Source of the DNA: DAONJL01 sp035405645 [NCBI: bacterium]
Lineage (GTDB): Bacteria > JAGOBX01 > DAONJL01
Direction of reading: 5' to 3'
Length of the DNA stretch: 17,606 nt
Assembly (NCBI GenBank): GCA_035405645.1
Contig: DAONJL010000051.1
Coordinates: forward strand, 1 to 17,606
Shown: piece after piece, positions 1 to 8,227 of the stretch
How the letters are laid out: each line of letters opens with the position of its first letter
Position numbering within the stretch: position 1 is the stretch's first letter
The notes under the pieces: generated by a model
The model's database searches: none
Told to the model about the DNA's origin: nothing
The model's input: the letters and a program-made list of their open reading frames with translations, nothing else
Program-made: the position numbers and the translations under genes

Positions 1-540
1 ACTTTGCCAGCAGATGGACATAATACATCAACACAACAGATAACAATAAACGGCACGACATATAATAGTAAGAGTGGAGATAGTGTAGAAATATATAGCG
101 GCAGCACAAAAAACAGTGTGGTAATACTAACATCTGATAGTGGAAATTTTAGTGGCACAGTTTTATTAAGTGGAGTAGGCGATAGTGTATGGGTAAAATT
201 AAATGGGTTTGGTGGAATGGCTTATGATACAATAACAGTCAATTATTATGGAATGCCAACAATAAAAATCACTTTGCCAGCAGATGGACATAATACATCA
301 ACACAACAGATAACAATAAACGGCACGACATATAATAGTAAGAGTGGAGATAGTGTAGAAATATATAGCGGCAGCACAAAAAACAGTGTGGTAATACTAA
401 CATCTGATAGTGGAAATTTTAGTGGCACAGTTTTATTAAGTGGAGTAGGCGATAGTGTTTGGGTAAGATTAATAGATAATTTTAACAGAATTGTATATGA
501 TACAATTACCGTAAATTACGGAATACCGACACCAGGAATA
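1..540 (+). repeat. Tandem coding repeat, 270-bp period
   Basis: Two copies of a 90-residue Ig-like module are encoded head to tail (about 1-270 and 271-540). Bases 1-188 and 271-458 are identical; the first difference is at 189 versus 459. After that the copies diverge and copy 2 has a one-codon length change. Identity at silent sites means recent duplication or gene conversion. The left edge falls inside copy 1, so more copies may lie upstream. A third, strongly diverged module follows at about 532-807. Confidence 0.95.
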
Positions 541-2445
541 ATCTATCCTGAAAATAATTACGCAACTGGCGCATATACAATTCAGATAACAATTTTAAAA
601 GATAAAGCAGAGGACACAGTTTTAATATATAGAAACAATATTTTATACCAGATAAATGAAACAAAGGATACAATAATAAGTGAATTAATAGAGATAAAGC
701 AAGAAAGTGAGACAGGAATAATAAAGATAAATTTACTTGCAAAGCGAATAATTGGTGGAATAGAATTTAATTCATTTATGAGCGATACATTTAATATAAT
801 TTATAATAAAAAAATACCAACATCCCCAGCGAAAATAGAAATAGTGAATAAAGCAAAATATATATGTTCAATAAATGAACTAATAACAGAAAATAACGGA
901 ATAATAGTAAAAGATATAAATGATAATTTATTAGAAGGAATAGAAATAAAATATGAAATAATTGAAAAACCTAAAGAAGCAAGTGGAGAAACAATAATAG
1001 CAAATCCGACAAATAATAAAGGAATAAGTGAGTTTGCTATACAAATAGGAAATAAGACAGGCGCTTATATAATAAAAGCAAGTTATGGAAATTTAAAACC
1101 GATATATATCGGATTTTTTACGGATGAACGAACGATAGCAGCAAAAGAGTGGCGCTTAATAGCGATAAATAAAGAGCCATTAAATGGAGCAATTGCTTCT
1201 GTTTTTTATAATTTTGTGCCAGAATATATTTATAGATGGAATCCTTTAAATGAAGATAATTTGATAAACAGAAAATTTGAAGAAGCGACAGAATTAAAAA
1301 GAGGGGAAGGATATTTTATTATATCACCGCAGATAGTAAATTTAAAAGTAAATAATGGCGATTACATTGAAGAACCTTTTGTAATAAATTTAGAAGAAGG
1401 GTGGAATTTATTAGGTTCTCCTTATTACTATTCTATTGATTGGTTAAGTAGCAAAATAATTTATCCAAATGGAAAAGAAGTAAGTGTAAATCAAGCAGAA
1501 AGTGAAGGATATATAATAAATACAGTATATTGGTATAAAGATAATGAATATTATTGGGGACCAAATGAAATAATCACAGAACCAAAAATACCGAACTGGA
1601 ATGGTTTCTGGCTATTTGCAAAATCGAAATGTAAATTAAAATTAAGTTCAGAATTTTCTTATGCAGAAAATAATATAATAAATTTAGCACCAAAACGAAA
1701 CATAGAAAATGAGGAATGGACAATAAACATATCAGCAAGAGGCGAGAAAACAGGTGATTTAATAAATTGCATAGGCGTAAAATCAGAAGCAGAAGAAGGA
1801 GAAGATAAATATGATAAAGCAAAAGCACCAATAATGCCTGGGTTAATGGAATGCTTTATATTTAATAAAAAGAAATTAACAGCAGATATAAGAAAAGGGA
1901 CAATAATAGATTTTAAAGAATGGAATATAATAGTAAATAATGGAGAAAATAAAGAGATAAAAATAGAGATAAATGGGATAGCAAATATACCAGAGAATTA
2001 TGAAGTATATTTGAAAGACAATAAAACAAATGAAGTAATAAATTTAAGAGAAAAAAATAATTATGAATATAATGAGACAAAAAATAGTCAGCGATTATTT
2101 ACTATATTTGTGTGCAAACCAGAATTTAGTAGTAAGATAAATAGAGACCCATTAAGTAAAGAAAATATATTTGTATCACCAAATCCAGGACCAGATAACA
2201 ATGGTAATGTAAAATTTATATATGATATAAGTATAGATAAAATAAGAATTAAGATATATGATATGAGTGGCGCAAAAGTAATCGAAAAAGAAATAGATAA
2301 AGCACAAAATCCAACATATTGGATATGGGATTGTAAAAATGAAGATGGAAAGAGAGTTCAGCGTGGAGTATATATTTATATAATTGAAGCAAGGGTTGGA
2401 AGCAGGAGTAATAAAATAATAGATAAATTAGCTATAATGAAATAA
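1..2445 (+). CDS. Modular surface protein with Ig-like repeats and a C-terminal FlgD/type IX-like sorting domain, 5'-truncated
   Basis: The frame is open to the left edge, so the true start and any signal peptide lie outside the window. TTG at 4 is only the first possible start; residues are numbered from it. Visible parts in order: two near-identical Ig-like modules (about 1-88 and 89-176); a diverged third module (177-268); an invasin/Big_1-like domain (about 276-372); a 'GWNLLGSP' domain (465-473) with a later NWNGFWLF motif (531-538), typical of large exported proteins in uncultured Gram-negatives; and a C-terminal domain (720-813) opening with FVSPNP and containing IKIYDMSGAKV and GVYIYIIEA. 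That last domain resembles the FlgD Ig-like/type IX secretion C-terminal domain. The protein is probably exported and held at the cell surface. Its stop overlaps the next start by one base, so the two are likely co-translated. The exact role, such as adhesion, is inference. Confidence 0.8.
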   Translation, partial: TLPADGHNTSTQQITINGTTYNSKSGDSVEIYSGSTKNSVVILTSDSGNFSGTVLLSGVGDSVWVKLNGFGGMAYDTITVNYYGMPTIKITLPADGHNTSTQQITINGTTYNSKSGDSVEIYSGSTKNSVVILTSDSGNFSGTVLLSGVGDSVWVRLIDNFNRIVYDTITVNYGIPTPGIIYPENNYATGAYTIQITILKDKAEDTVLIYRNNILYQINETKDTIISELIEIKQESETGIIKINLLAKRIIGGIEFNSFMSDTFNIIYNKKIPTSPAKIEIVNKAKYICSINELITENNGIIVKDINDNLLEGIEIKYEIIEKPKEASGETIIANPTNNKGISEFAIQIGNKTGAYIIKASYGNLKPIYIGFFTDERTIAAKEWRLIAINKEPLNGAIASVFYNFVPEYIYRWNPLNEDNLINRKFEEATELKRGEGYFIISPQIVNLKVNNGDYIEEPFVINLEEGWNLLGSPYYYSIDWLSSKIIYPNGKEVSVNQAESEGYIINTVYWYKDNEYYWGPNEIITEPKIPNWNGFWLFAKSKCKLKLSSEFSYAENNIINLAPKRNIENEEWTINISARGEKTGDLINCIGVKSEAEEGEDKYDKAKAPIMPGLMECFIFNKKKLTADIRKGTIIDFKEWNIIVNNGENKEIKIEINGIANIPENYEVYLKDNKTNEVINLREKNNYEYNETKNSQRLFTIFVCKPEFSSKINRDPLSKENIFVSPNPGPDNNGNVKFIYDISIDKIRIKIYDMSGAKVIEKEIDKAQNPTYWIWDCKNEDGKRVQRGVYIYIIEARVGSRSNKIIDKLAIMK

Positions 2446-3314
2446 TGAAAAGAGAAATTATTTTAATATTTTTTATAATATTGATGAGTTTGCCAATAAG
2501 AGCTGGTAGTGGAAATTATGGAGCGATATTGGATTTAGAAGGCAGTGCAAGATGGCAGGCAAGTGGAAAAACAAATTTGAATTTATTAGAAAGTGGCAAT
2601 AGTTTAAACAATAATCCAGCAGGATTGTATTATTTAATATTCCAGGATGTAAATATAACATATTCATCAATCTATTCAAAGGTAGGAGGAATAGATTATG
2701 GTGAAATAAATTTTTGTAATGCAACAATGAAATCTTCTTATGGAATAGGGTATTCGTATTTTCGGATAGCAGGAATAAGAGAGGCAGTAAATGATAGATT
2801 ATTAGGTAAAGAATTTGAAGCAAGTTTAAGTAATTTAAAAATAGCAATAGCAACAAAGTTGAGTGATAAAATAGCAATCGGAATGAAAATGAAATATTTA
2901 AGAGATACAATAAAAGAAAATACAATATCGAATTTAAGCAGTGATATAGGATTGATGATAAATAATAACAAAAAAATAAAAGGAAGTTTATTAATAAAGA
3001 ATATTCAATTAAGTGCAGCAGAAGTTGATTTACCAATAATAATTGAAAGTGGAATAAGTGGTAAAATATTAGATATAATAACAATATCAGGAATAATAGA
3101 AATAGATAGTCGAAAAGGGAAATATTTTAGGATAGGAGGTGATTATGAGATAAGTGAAAAAATCGGAATACAGGCAGGATATTTAAGTAAGTCAAAAGAG
3201 ATAACAGGAGGTCTTTCAATAAATCATAATAAGATAAAAATAGAATATGGTATGACATTACATCGCGATTTAGGTTTGACACATCGAATGACATTAAGTA
3301 TAATGAAATTTTAA
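2445..3314 (+). CDS. PorV/PorQ-like outer-membrane beta-barrel protein
   Basis: A 289-residue protein with a signal peptide (1-20, hydrophobic core IILIFFIILMSL then RAG). The family hallmarks are visible: a short LEGSAR motif (31-36), NPAGL (57-61), alternating beta-strand sequence through the rest, and a C-terminal Phe, which is typical of outer-membrane barrels. In type IX secretion, PorV shuttles cargo bearing the C-terminal sorting domain, and many uncultured phyla carry PorV/PorQ relatives. The ATG shares one base with the stop of the upstream surface-protein gene and no Shine-Dalgarno is visible, so translational coupling is likely. Pairing with a protein that ends in a sorting-type domain suggests a carrier-cargo pair, which is inference. 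The usual N-terminal stretch of the family (GMGGAFTALADD type) is weakly conserved here. A promoter for the next gene lies within its last codons. Confidence 0.7.
   Translation: MKREIILIFFIILMSLPIRAGSGNYGAILDLEGSARWQASGKTNLNLLESGNSLNNNPAGLYYLIFQDVNITYSSIYSKVGGIDYGEINFCNATMKSSYGIGYSYFRIAGIREAVNDRLLGKEFEASLSNLKIAIATKLSDKIAIGMKMKYLRDTIKENTISNLSSDIGLMINNNKKIKGSLLIKNIQLSAAEVDLPIIIESGISGKILDIITISGIIEIDSRKGKYFRIGGDYEISEKIGIQAGYLSKSKEITGGLSINHNKIKIEYGMTLHRDLGLTHRMTLSIMKF
3276..3304 (+). promoter_or_regulatory. Consensus sigma-70-type promoter inside the PorV-like gene
   Basis: TTGACA at 3276-3281 and TATAAT at 3299-3304 are separated by exactly 17 bp, a perfect match to the bacterial housekeeping consensus. 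The site sits in the last dozen codons of the PorV-like gene. Transcription would start near 3311, leaving a leader of about 30 bases with a strong Shine-Dalgarno before the ATG at 3341. Confidence 0.75.
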
Positions 3315-3340
3315 ATTTTAATAAAAGGAGGAAGTAAAAA

Positions 3341-4273
3341 ATGAAAAGTTTTATTGGTGTTATGATTTTTATTTTTGTGTTATCGTTTTCTGTTTTTAGT
3401 GAAGTAAAATATGGCGCATCAATAGTTGAAATAACAGGCAATGTAGAGGTAAGTTTTATTGGTGAAGTATGGGTTCCAGCACAGATAGGAACAAAATTAT
3501 TTGAAAATGATATGATAAGAACAGGCGAAAAATCATCAGTTAGATTAAAATTAGATGATAATACATTTACAATGATTGGAGCAAATAGTAAAGTTCGAAT
3601 GGAAGAATTAAAAAGCGAAATAAAAGAAGTAAAAAAGGGAACAGAAAAAGAAATAAAAAATATATCATTAAAAATATTAAATGGCGAAGCATTATCAAAA
3701 GTAAAGAAATTAGAAAAAGAATCGATATTTCAAATTAAGACACCAGTAGCAGTATGTGGCGTGCGGGGAACAAGTTTTAATGTAGAACATCAAGATAAAA
3801 CAAAAGTTCAGGTAGTAGAAGGCGCAGTAGAAGTATATAATTTAGATTATCCAGAAAATATAATAAAATTATTTGAGAAACAGGAATCAATAATAGAAGA
3901 AAAGAAGATACCAACCCCACCAGTAAATATGAATGAAGAAGATTTAAATAAATTAACAGAAAAAATAGAGAGTATAAAAGAAAGCGCAATAGAATTAGAA
4001 CCAGAAATAATAGACCAGAAATTCACATTATTACGAGAAAGTGATAGTGGCAAAGAATACGAATATTTAGTAAAAGTGAAAAATATAGATGTTAAAACAG
4101 CGAAAGTATATTTAATATTATATAAAGAAACCGGAGAAGAATATAAGACAATTGAGATGAAAACAACAAGTTCAAAAGACGAAGATGTATCAACAATAAA
4201 AATATATAAAGTAAATGTATTATTTAGTGAAACAGGGAAATATTTACATAGATATAAAATAGTAGCAGAGTAA
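3341..4273 (+). CDS. FecR-domain periplasmic protein
   Basis: A 310-residue protein with a signal peptide (1-20) and no later membrane segment, so it is likely periplasmic. The FecR domain spans about 25-170: GASIVEITGNVEV (25-37), a GTKLFENDMIRTGEKSSV stretch (50-67), a LDDNTFTMIGANSKV stretch (71-85), and the signature TPVAVCGVRGTSFNV (134-148) followed by VVEGAVEVYN (158-167). Stand-alone FecR-domain proteins of this sort are common in Gram-negative uncultured phyla; they lack the anti-sigma transmembrane part of true FecR. A charged linker with PTPPVN (191-196) leads to a second beta-rich region (226-310) that I do not recognise. The start is set by a strong Shine-Dalgarno (AAAGGAGGAAG, 3325-3335). 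It is the first gene of a three-gene set with its own promoter, and the next gene follows after 6 bases. Confidence 0.85.
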   Translation: MKSFIGVMIFIFVLSFSVFSEVKYGASIVEITGNVEVSFIGEVWVPAQIGTKLFENDMIRTGEKSSVRLKLDDNTFTMIGANSKVRMEELKSEIKEVKKGTEKEIKNISLKILNGEALSKVKKLEKESIFQIKTPVAVCGVRGTSFNVEHQDKTKVQVVEGAVEVYNLDYPENIIKLFEKQESIIEEKKIPTPPVNMNEEDLNKLTEKIESIKESAIELEPEIIDQKFTLLRESDSGKEYEYLVKVKNIDVKTAKVYLILYKETGEEYKTIEMKTTSSKDEDVSTIKIYKVNVLFSETGKYLHRYKIVAE

Positions 4274-4279
4274 TTAAAA

Positions 4280-5665
4280 ATGTTTAAAAAAGAAAAAATA
4301 ATTTTTTTTATAATAATATTACTAATAAGCAAATTATTCAGTATGCGAATTTTTTATTTTCCTGATTTGAATTATCAACAATATAAAGGACCAGAAATAA
4401 AAATAATTGGTAGAGAAGAACAAAAAAAAATAAGTGAAATAAGTACAAGAGTTTCGCAGCAGCAACAACAAATTGAGAAAAAGATAAGATACAAACAGAA
4501 AGAAATAATATTTCCACCGCTAAGTCAGGAAGCATTAGAAAGTCCGAAAATAATAATAATAAGTGAAGGCGTAAAGCGATTATCGCCAGCAAATAATTCA
4601 GAAATTAATACAATGAAACCAGTATTTGAATGGGAAGAATTTAAAGGTGCGATAAGTTATCAATTTTATTTAATTAAAGCACCATACTCTGAAAATAATA
4701 TTATCCTTTACAAGCAGGTGTTTGAGAATAAATATGAATTAAGTCCAGAAGAATTGGCAGAAAGTTTAAAAACTGATATAAAGTATTTATGGTTAGTAGT
4801 TGCATTAAATAATGATGGAGAGATAATATCAAAAGTAAAAGAAGGCGATTATTATGTATTTACAATAAAATCAGAAGGAAAAAAAGAAGAAGAGAAAAAA
4901 ATAGAAATTGGCGAAGTAAAAATAAGTGAAATAATGATAAATAACAGAAGTATAGAGACATTAGAAAAAATAGTGAATATGAATAAAGATAATTTAATTG
5001 ATGGAAAATTTCAAATAAGTTTTAAAATAAGTGGTTTAGAAAATGTGAGCCAGATATTATTATCAGTAAATGATGGACAGACATATAATGAATTACCATA
5101 TTCAAAAGAGCAAACAAGTAGTGTAATAACATATTCATTTATTCCAGCAGCAAGTAGTGAGTATAAATTCAAATTAAAAATAAAATTAATAAATAATGAA
5201 ATAAAAGAAGAAAATTATTTTTCACCATTAGAAAAAATAGTTTATGATAATAGGACAAATGAAGCAATAATAAAAGAATTGATAACCAAATTAATAACAG
5301 CAATAATAAATAATGATGTAAATAGTTTTATGGAATGTATATCAGAAGATTTTATAGGCAATAATAAAGGTTATACAGATTATAATGAGATAAAAACGAG
5401 CATAACAAATTATTTTAAAAAGACAAGCACAATAAGTTGTAATTATACAAATTTAAAAATCACAATTTATAGTGAAAATTTAGCACAGGCAGAATTTAAT
5501 CTAAAAAGGACAATAAGTTTTCCAGATATAGCAAAAATAAAGAATATAGAAGCAAAAATAACATTTAGAATAACAAAAAAAGGAGATGCGTGGAAAATAA
5601 CATCAGAACCAACAGGCATATTTTTTATGAAATATTTTCCACAAATACCTTCAACGCCATTTTGA
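4280..5665 (+). CDS. Secreted protein with Ig-like domains and a C-terminal NTF2-like domain
   Basis: A 461-residue protein with a signal or anchor segment (6-21), then a Gln-rich helical stretch (about 45-75, including a run of five Q). An Ig/fibronectin-like domain follows (100-197: LSPANNS, then PVFEWEEFKGAISYQFYL), then a second beta-rich domain (about 213-325). The last part (327-447) looks NTF2/SnoaL-like: an alpha helix with NDVNSFMECISEDFIG, a middle helical turn, then three strands ending KKGDAWKITSEP. Such domains often act as binding or assembly modules rather than enzymes; I see no catalytic set. It is probably periplasmic or outer-surface. There is no clear Shine-Dalgarno, and it lies 6 bases after the FecR gene, so it likely depends on coupled translation. 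I do not recognise the whole protein as a named family. Confidence 0.65.
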   Translation: MFKKEKIIFFIIILLISKLFSMRIFYFPDLNYQQYKGPEIKIIGREEQKKISEISTRVSQQQQQIEKKIRYKQKEIIFPPLSQEALESPKIIIISEGVKRLSPANNSEINTMKPVFEWEEFKGAISYQFYLIKAPYSENNIILYKQVFENKYELSPEELAESLKTDIKYLWLVVALNNDGEIISKVKEGDYYVFTIKSEGKKEEEKKIEIGEVKISEIMINNRSIETLEKIVNMNKDNLIDGKFQISFKISGLENVSQILLSVNDGQTYNELPYSKEQTSSVITYSFIPAASSEYKFKLKIKLINNEIKEENYFSPLEKIVYDNRTNEAIIKELITKLITAIINNDVNSFMECISEDFIGNNKGYTDYNEIKTSITNYFKKTSTISCNYTNLKITIYSENLAQAEFNLKRTISFPDIAKIKNIEAKITFRITKKGDAWKITSEPTGIFFMKYFPQIPSTPF

Positions 5666-5683
5666 AATGAGACGAAAAATAAA

Positions 5684-8176
5684 ATGAATATTTCTAAAAA
5701 ATATTTTATATTATTTTTTTTAATAATCATTATAACAAAATTAAATGCAATAGAAGTATTAGAAAAATATTTAGATTTATTTAAAAATGAAGATAAAGAA
5801 GAAGTAAAAAAACAATTAGAAGAATTCAGAGAAAATCAGCAAATAAATTTTCAGAATTATAATGAAAAAATAATTTATACTTATTTATTAGGAAAAACCG
5901 AACAATATCGAGAATTTGCTAATGAGTATGTTCCAGTAAAATTAAGAATCAGATATTTAAAATCAAATGAAATAAAAGAAATAATAGAAATAATAGATAA
6001 GATTAATTTATTAGATATAAATAAAAATAAGGTATGTGAAAATATTATAAAAGAGATAAAAGAAGAAATAGAAAAAAGAAAAAATGTATTAAATCCACCA
6101 ATAAAAAAAGAAGAAGAAAGAAGAGTTGAAGAAAAATTAGAAATAAACATAAATTACTTTACATTAGTCAATCAAATAGAGCGAATAGTAAAAGAAAAAA
6201 AAGTTGAACAATATATTCATCATTATTTAGAAGAAGCATTTAGAGAAAGTGGTAAATACAATTTATCACCGACCGCAATATTTCAATTAAACGGGAAAAT
6301 ACAGGATTTCAAAATAGTAGATGAGCATAAAAATACAGAAGGTAAAGTAATAGAACGAAGAATAGAATTATTGTTAGATTATGAATTAAAAGAAATAACA
6401 ACAAATAAAAGTTTATATAAATATACAGGCTTATATAGTGAAATAAAATATTTTACAGAAGAATATTCAAAAGAATTAGGAAGAAATGAAGAGGAAGTAA
6501 TACAGGAATTAATAAAAACAACAATTGAAAATATATATAAAAATATAGATAAATATTTTGAAAGTATAAAGGCTCAAATAATATTAACAAAACGACAGAT
6601 AGAATTAACTAATGTTCAGAAAGAGGTATTATCCAGAATATTTAAAAAAGAAGAAGTAGAATATAAGAAAGAAATCAGAGGAACACTATTAGTTGAAAAT
6701 GAACATATAAATATAAGTGGTAGTTTAGAAAATTCAGGTGAAGAAAAAAAGCAACAGAATAAATTTACAACAAAAGAAAATATAAGTTTTATTTATCCAA
6801 TAAAAAAAGGAGTAATAAAAGGTCAAATAGAAACTAAGACAACAAGTTATGATAAAAATGCAGATTTAGAAAGAATAAATTTAGATTATCAATATAAAAA
6901 TTTAATAATAAATTTAGGAAATATCTATACAAATTTTAGTGCATTAACATTTAATAATGTAAATGAAGGAATGAAGGTAAAATACAATTATCCAGAAAAT
7001 AGACGAATATTAGAATTCATATTAGGACGAGAAAGCAGAGCAAGAGAACATCAAAATTTTAGAAGATATAATGTTGGATTTAAATTAACAAATAATTTAA
7101 CAAGTTCAAATAATTTTACAATAATAAATGTCTACACTGAAGATGATAAAAATAGTATAAGTTATGATACTTCATTACAACCAATAAAAAACTTATTATT
7201 TGGGACAACAGGTAAAATAAAAATAAGTGAAAGTTATTTGATAGATTTTGAATATATAAATTCTTATTATGCAAATAATACATATTTTAGTGATGATTGG
7301 GTTAGAGATGCTGCAATATCATTAAAGAATTTATATAAAAAAGAAAAATTTATAGGTTATTTTAATTATTCAAAAATAGGGAAAAATTATTATACGGCAA
7401 ATAGTGTGCTAACAACAGATAGGCAACAATTTTTATTAGGCTGTAATCAAAATTTTACTTTATTTAATTATTTTTTAACAGCTAAAATTCAAAATGATAA
7501 TGTAAATAGTTCTGATACAACTACAAATTATTTGAATGAATATTCATTTCAATTAAATTATTTACCATTTATAACGATAGATGAAGAACAAAGCAAAATT
7601 AAAAATTTCCAATTAACAAATCAATTAGTATATAGAAAAGAATATAATAAAATAAGCGATGAGGAAAGAACAAAAGATATAGAAAATATTTCATATAATT
7701 TAAAAATAAAAAATGATTTATTTAATAAAAAATTACGATGTTATGCTGGAATAAATTTAGAAAGAGAGAAAGATAAAATATTAGAAGAAAAAGAATATAC
7801 AAGATATTTTGAAGCAGGCGAAGATATAATAAATATTGAAATAATGAAAAATCTATTATTTAATAATATGCTGAAATTTCGATATAGTAAATATAATGCA
7901 ACAATATATAGATATGTAAATGGACGAATAAATTTAAATTATTCAAAAGAAAATATAAATTGTGGATTTGATTATTTATTAGATATAAGTGAACAAACAA
8001 ATAGAACACAAAATTCAAGAAAGCATAATTTTATTTTAAATTTTGAATATAGTTATTATCGAGTCATAAACACAACATTTTATTTGAATTTTACCTATAA
8101 CATAAATTCCTTTGCAAATAGAGAACTCGAATATGATAAACATTCAATAATAACTGGACTAAGAATCAATTTTTAA
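5684..8176 (+). CDS. Putative outer-membrane barrel protein with an N-terminal LptE-like domain
   Basis: An 830-residue protein with a signal peptide (about 1-22). Residues 23-150 are helical and charged. Residues about 155-292 follow the pattern of the LptE family (LPS-assembly lipoprotein): a helix (VEQYIHHYLEEAFRESGKY), a strand with LNGKIQDF (202-209), then GKVIERRIELLLDYELKEI (220-238), a residue stretch before a Tyr-rich strand, and a final helix (EEEVIQELIKTTIENIYKNI). From about 330 to the end there are alternating beta strands and polar loops, including a LGNIYTNFSALTF motif (411-423), and the chain ends LRINF, as outer-membrane barrels usually do. There is no lipobox Cys, unlike classical LptE. 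It is the last gene of the FecR set, 18 bases after the previous stop. The barrel reading is fairly safe; the LptE reading is pattern-based and needs profile or structure comparison. An alternative is a porin-like protein of unknown substrate. Confidence 0.6.
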   Translation: MNISKKYFILFFLIIIITKLNAIEVLEKYLDLFKNEDKEEVKKQLEEFRENQQINFQNYNEKIIYTYLLGKTEQYREFANEYVPVKLRIRYLKSNEIKEIIEIIDKINLLDINKNKVCENIIKEIKEEIEKRKNVLNPPIKKEEERRVEEKLEININYFTLVNQIERIVKEKKVEQYIHHYLEEAFRESGKYNLSPTAIFQLNGKIQDFKIVDEHKNTEGKVIERRIELLLDYELKEITTNKSLYKYTGLYSEIKYFTEEYSKELGRNEEEVIQELIKTTIENIYKNIDKYFESIKAQIILTKRQIELTNVQKEVLSRIFKKEEVEYKKEIRGTLLVENEHINISGSLENSGEEKKQQNKFTTKENISFIYPIKKGVIKGQIETKTTSYDKNADLERINLDYQYKNLIINLGNIYTNFSALTFNNVNEGMKVKYNYPENRRILEFILGRESRAREHQNFRRYNVGFKLTNNLTSSNNFTIINVYTEDDKNSISYDTSLQPIKNLLFGTTGKIKISESYLIDFEYINSYYANNTYFSDDWVRDAAISLKNLYKKEKFIGYFNYSKIGKNYYTANSVLTTDRQQFLLGCNQNFTLFNYFLTAKIQNDNVNSSDTTTNYLNEYSFQLNYLPFITIDEEQSKIKNFQLTNQLVYRKEYNKISDEERTKDIENISYNLKIKNDLFNKKLRCYAGINLEREKDKILEEKEYTRYFEAGEDIINIEIMKNLLFNNMLKFRYSKYNATIYRYVNGRINLNYSKENINCGFDYLLDISEQTNRTQNSRKHNFILNFEYSYYRVINTTFYLNFTYNINSFANRELEYDKHSIITGLRINF

Positions 8177-8227
8177 TTATAAGCATATCTTAATAAATGT
8201 TTAAATAAAATAAAAGGGCTAAAAATT

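Noticed and set aside
1-540. CRISPR array or mobile-element repeat
   Set aside because: The repeat period is 270 bp with no unique spacers, and it encodes a continuous Ig-like protein.
2473-3084. A long Leu-rich open frame on the minus strand opposite the PorV-like gene, and similar ones opposite the other envelope genes
   Set aside because: They come from the ATA/TTA/AAT-rich codons of the real genes read backwards. They have low-complexity Leu/Tyr/Ser content, no ribosome site and no recognisable domain.
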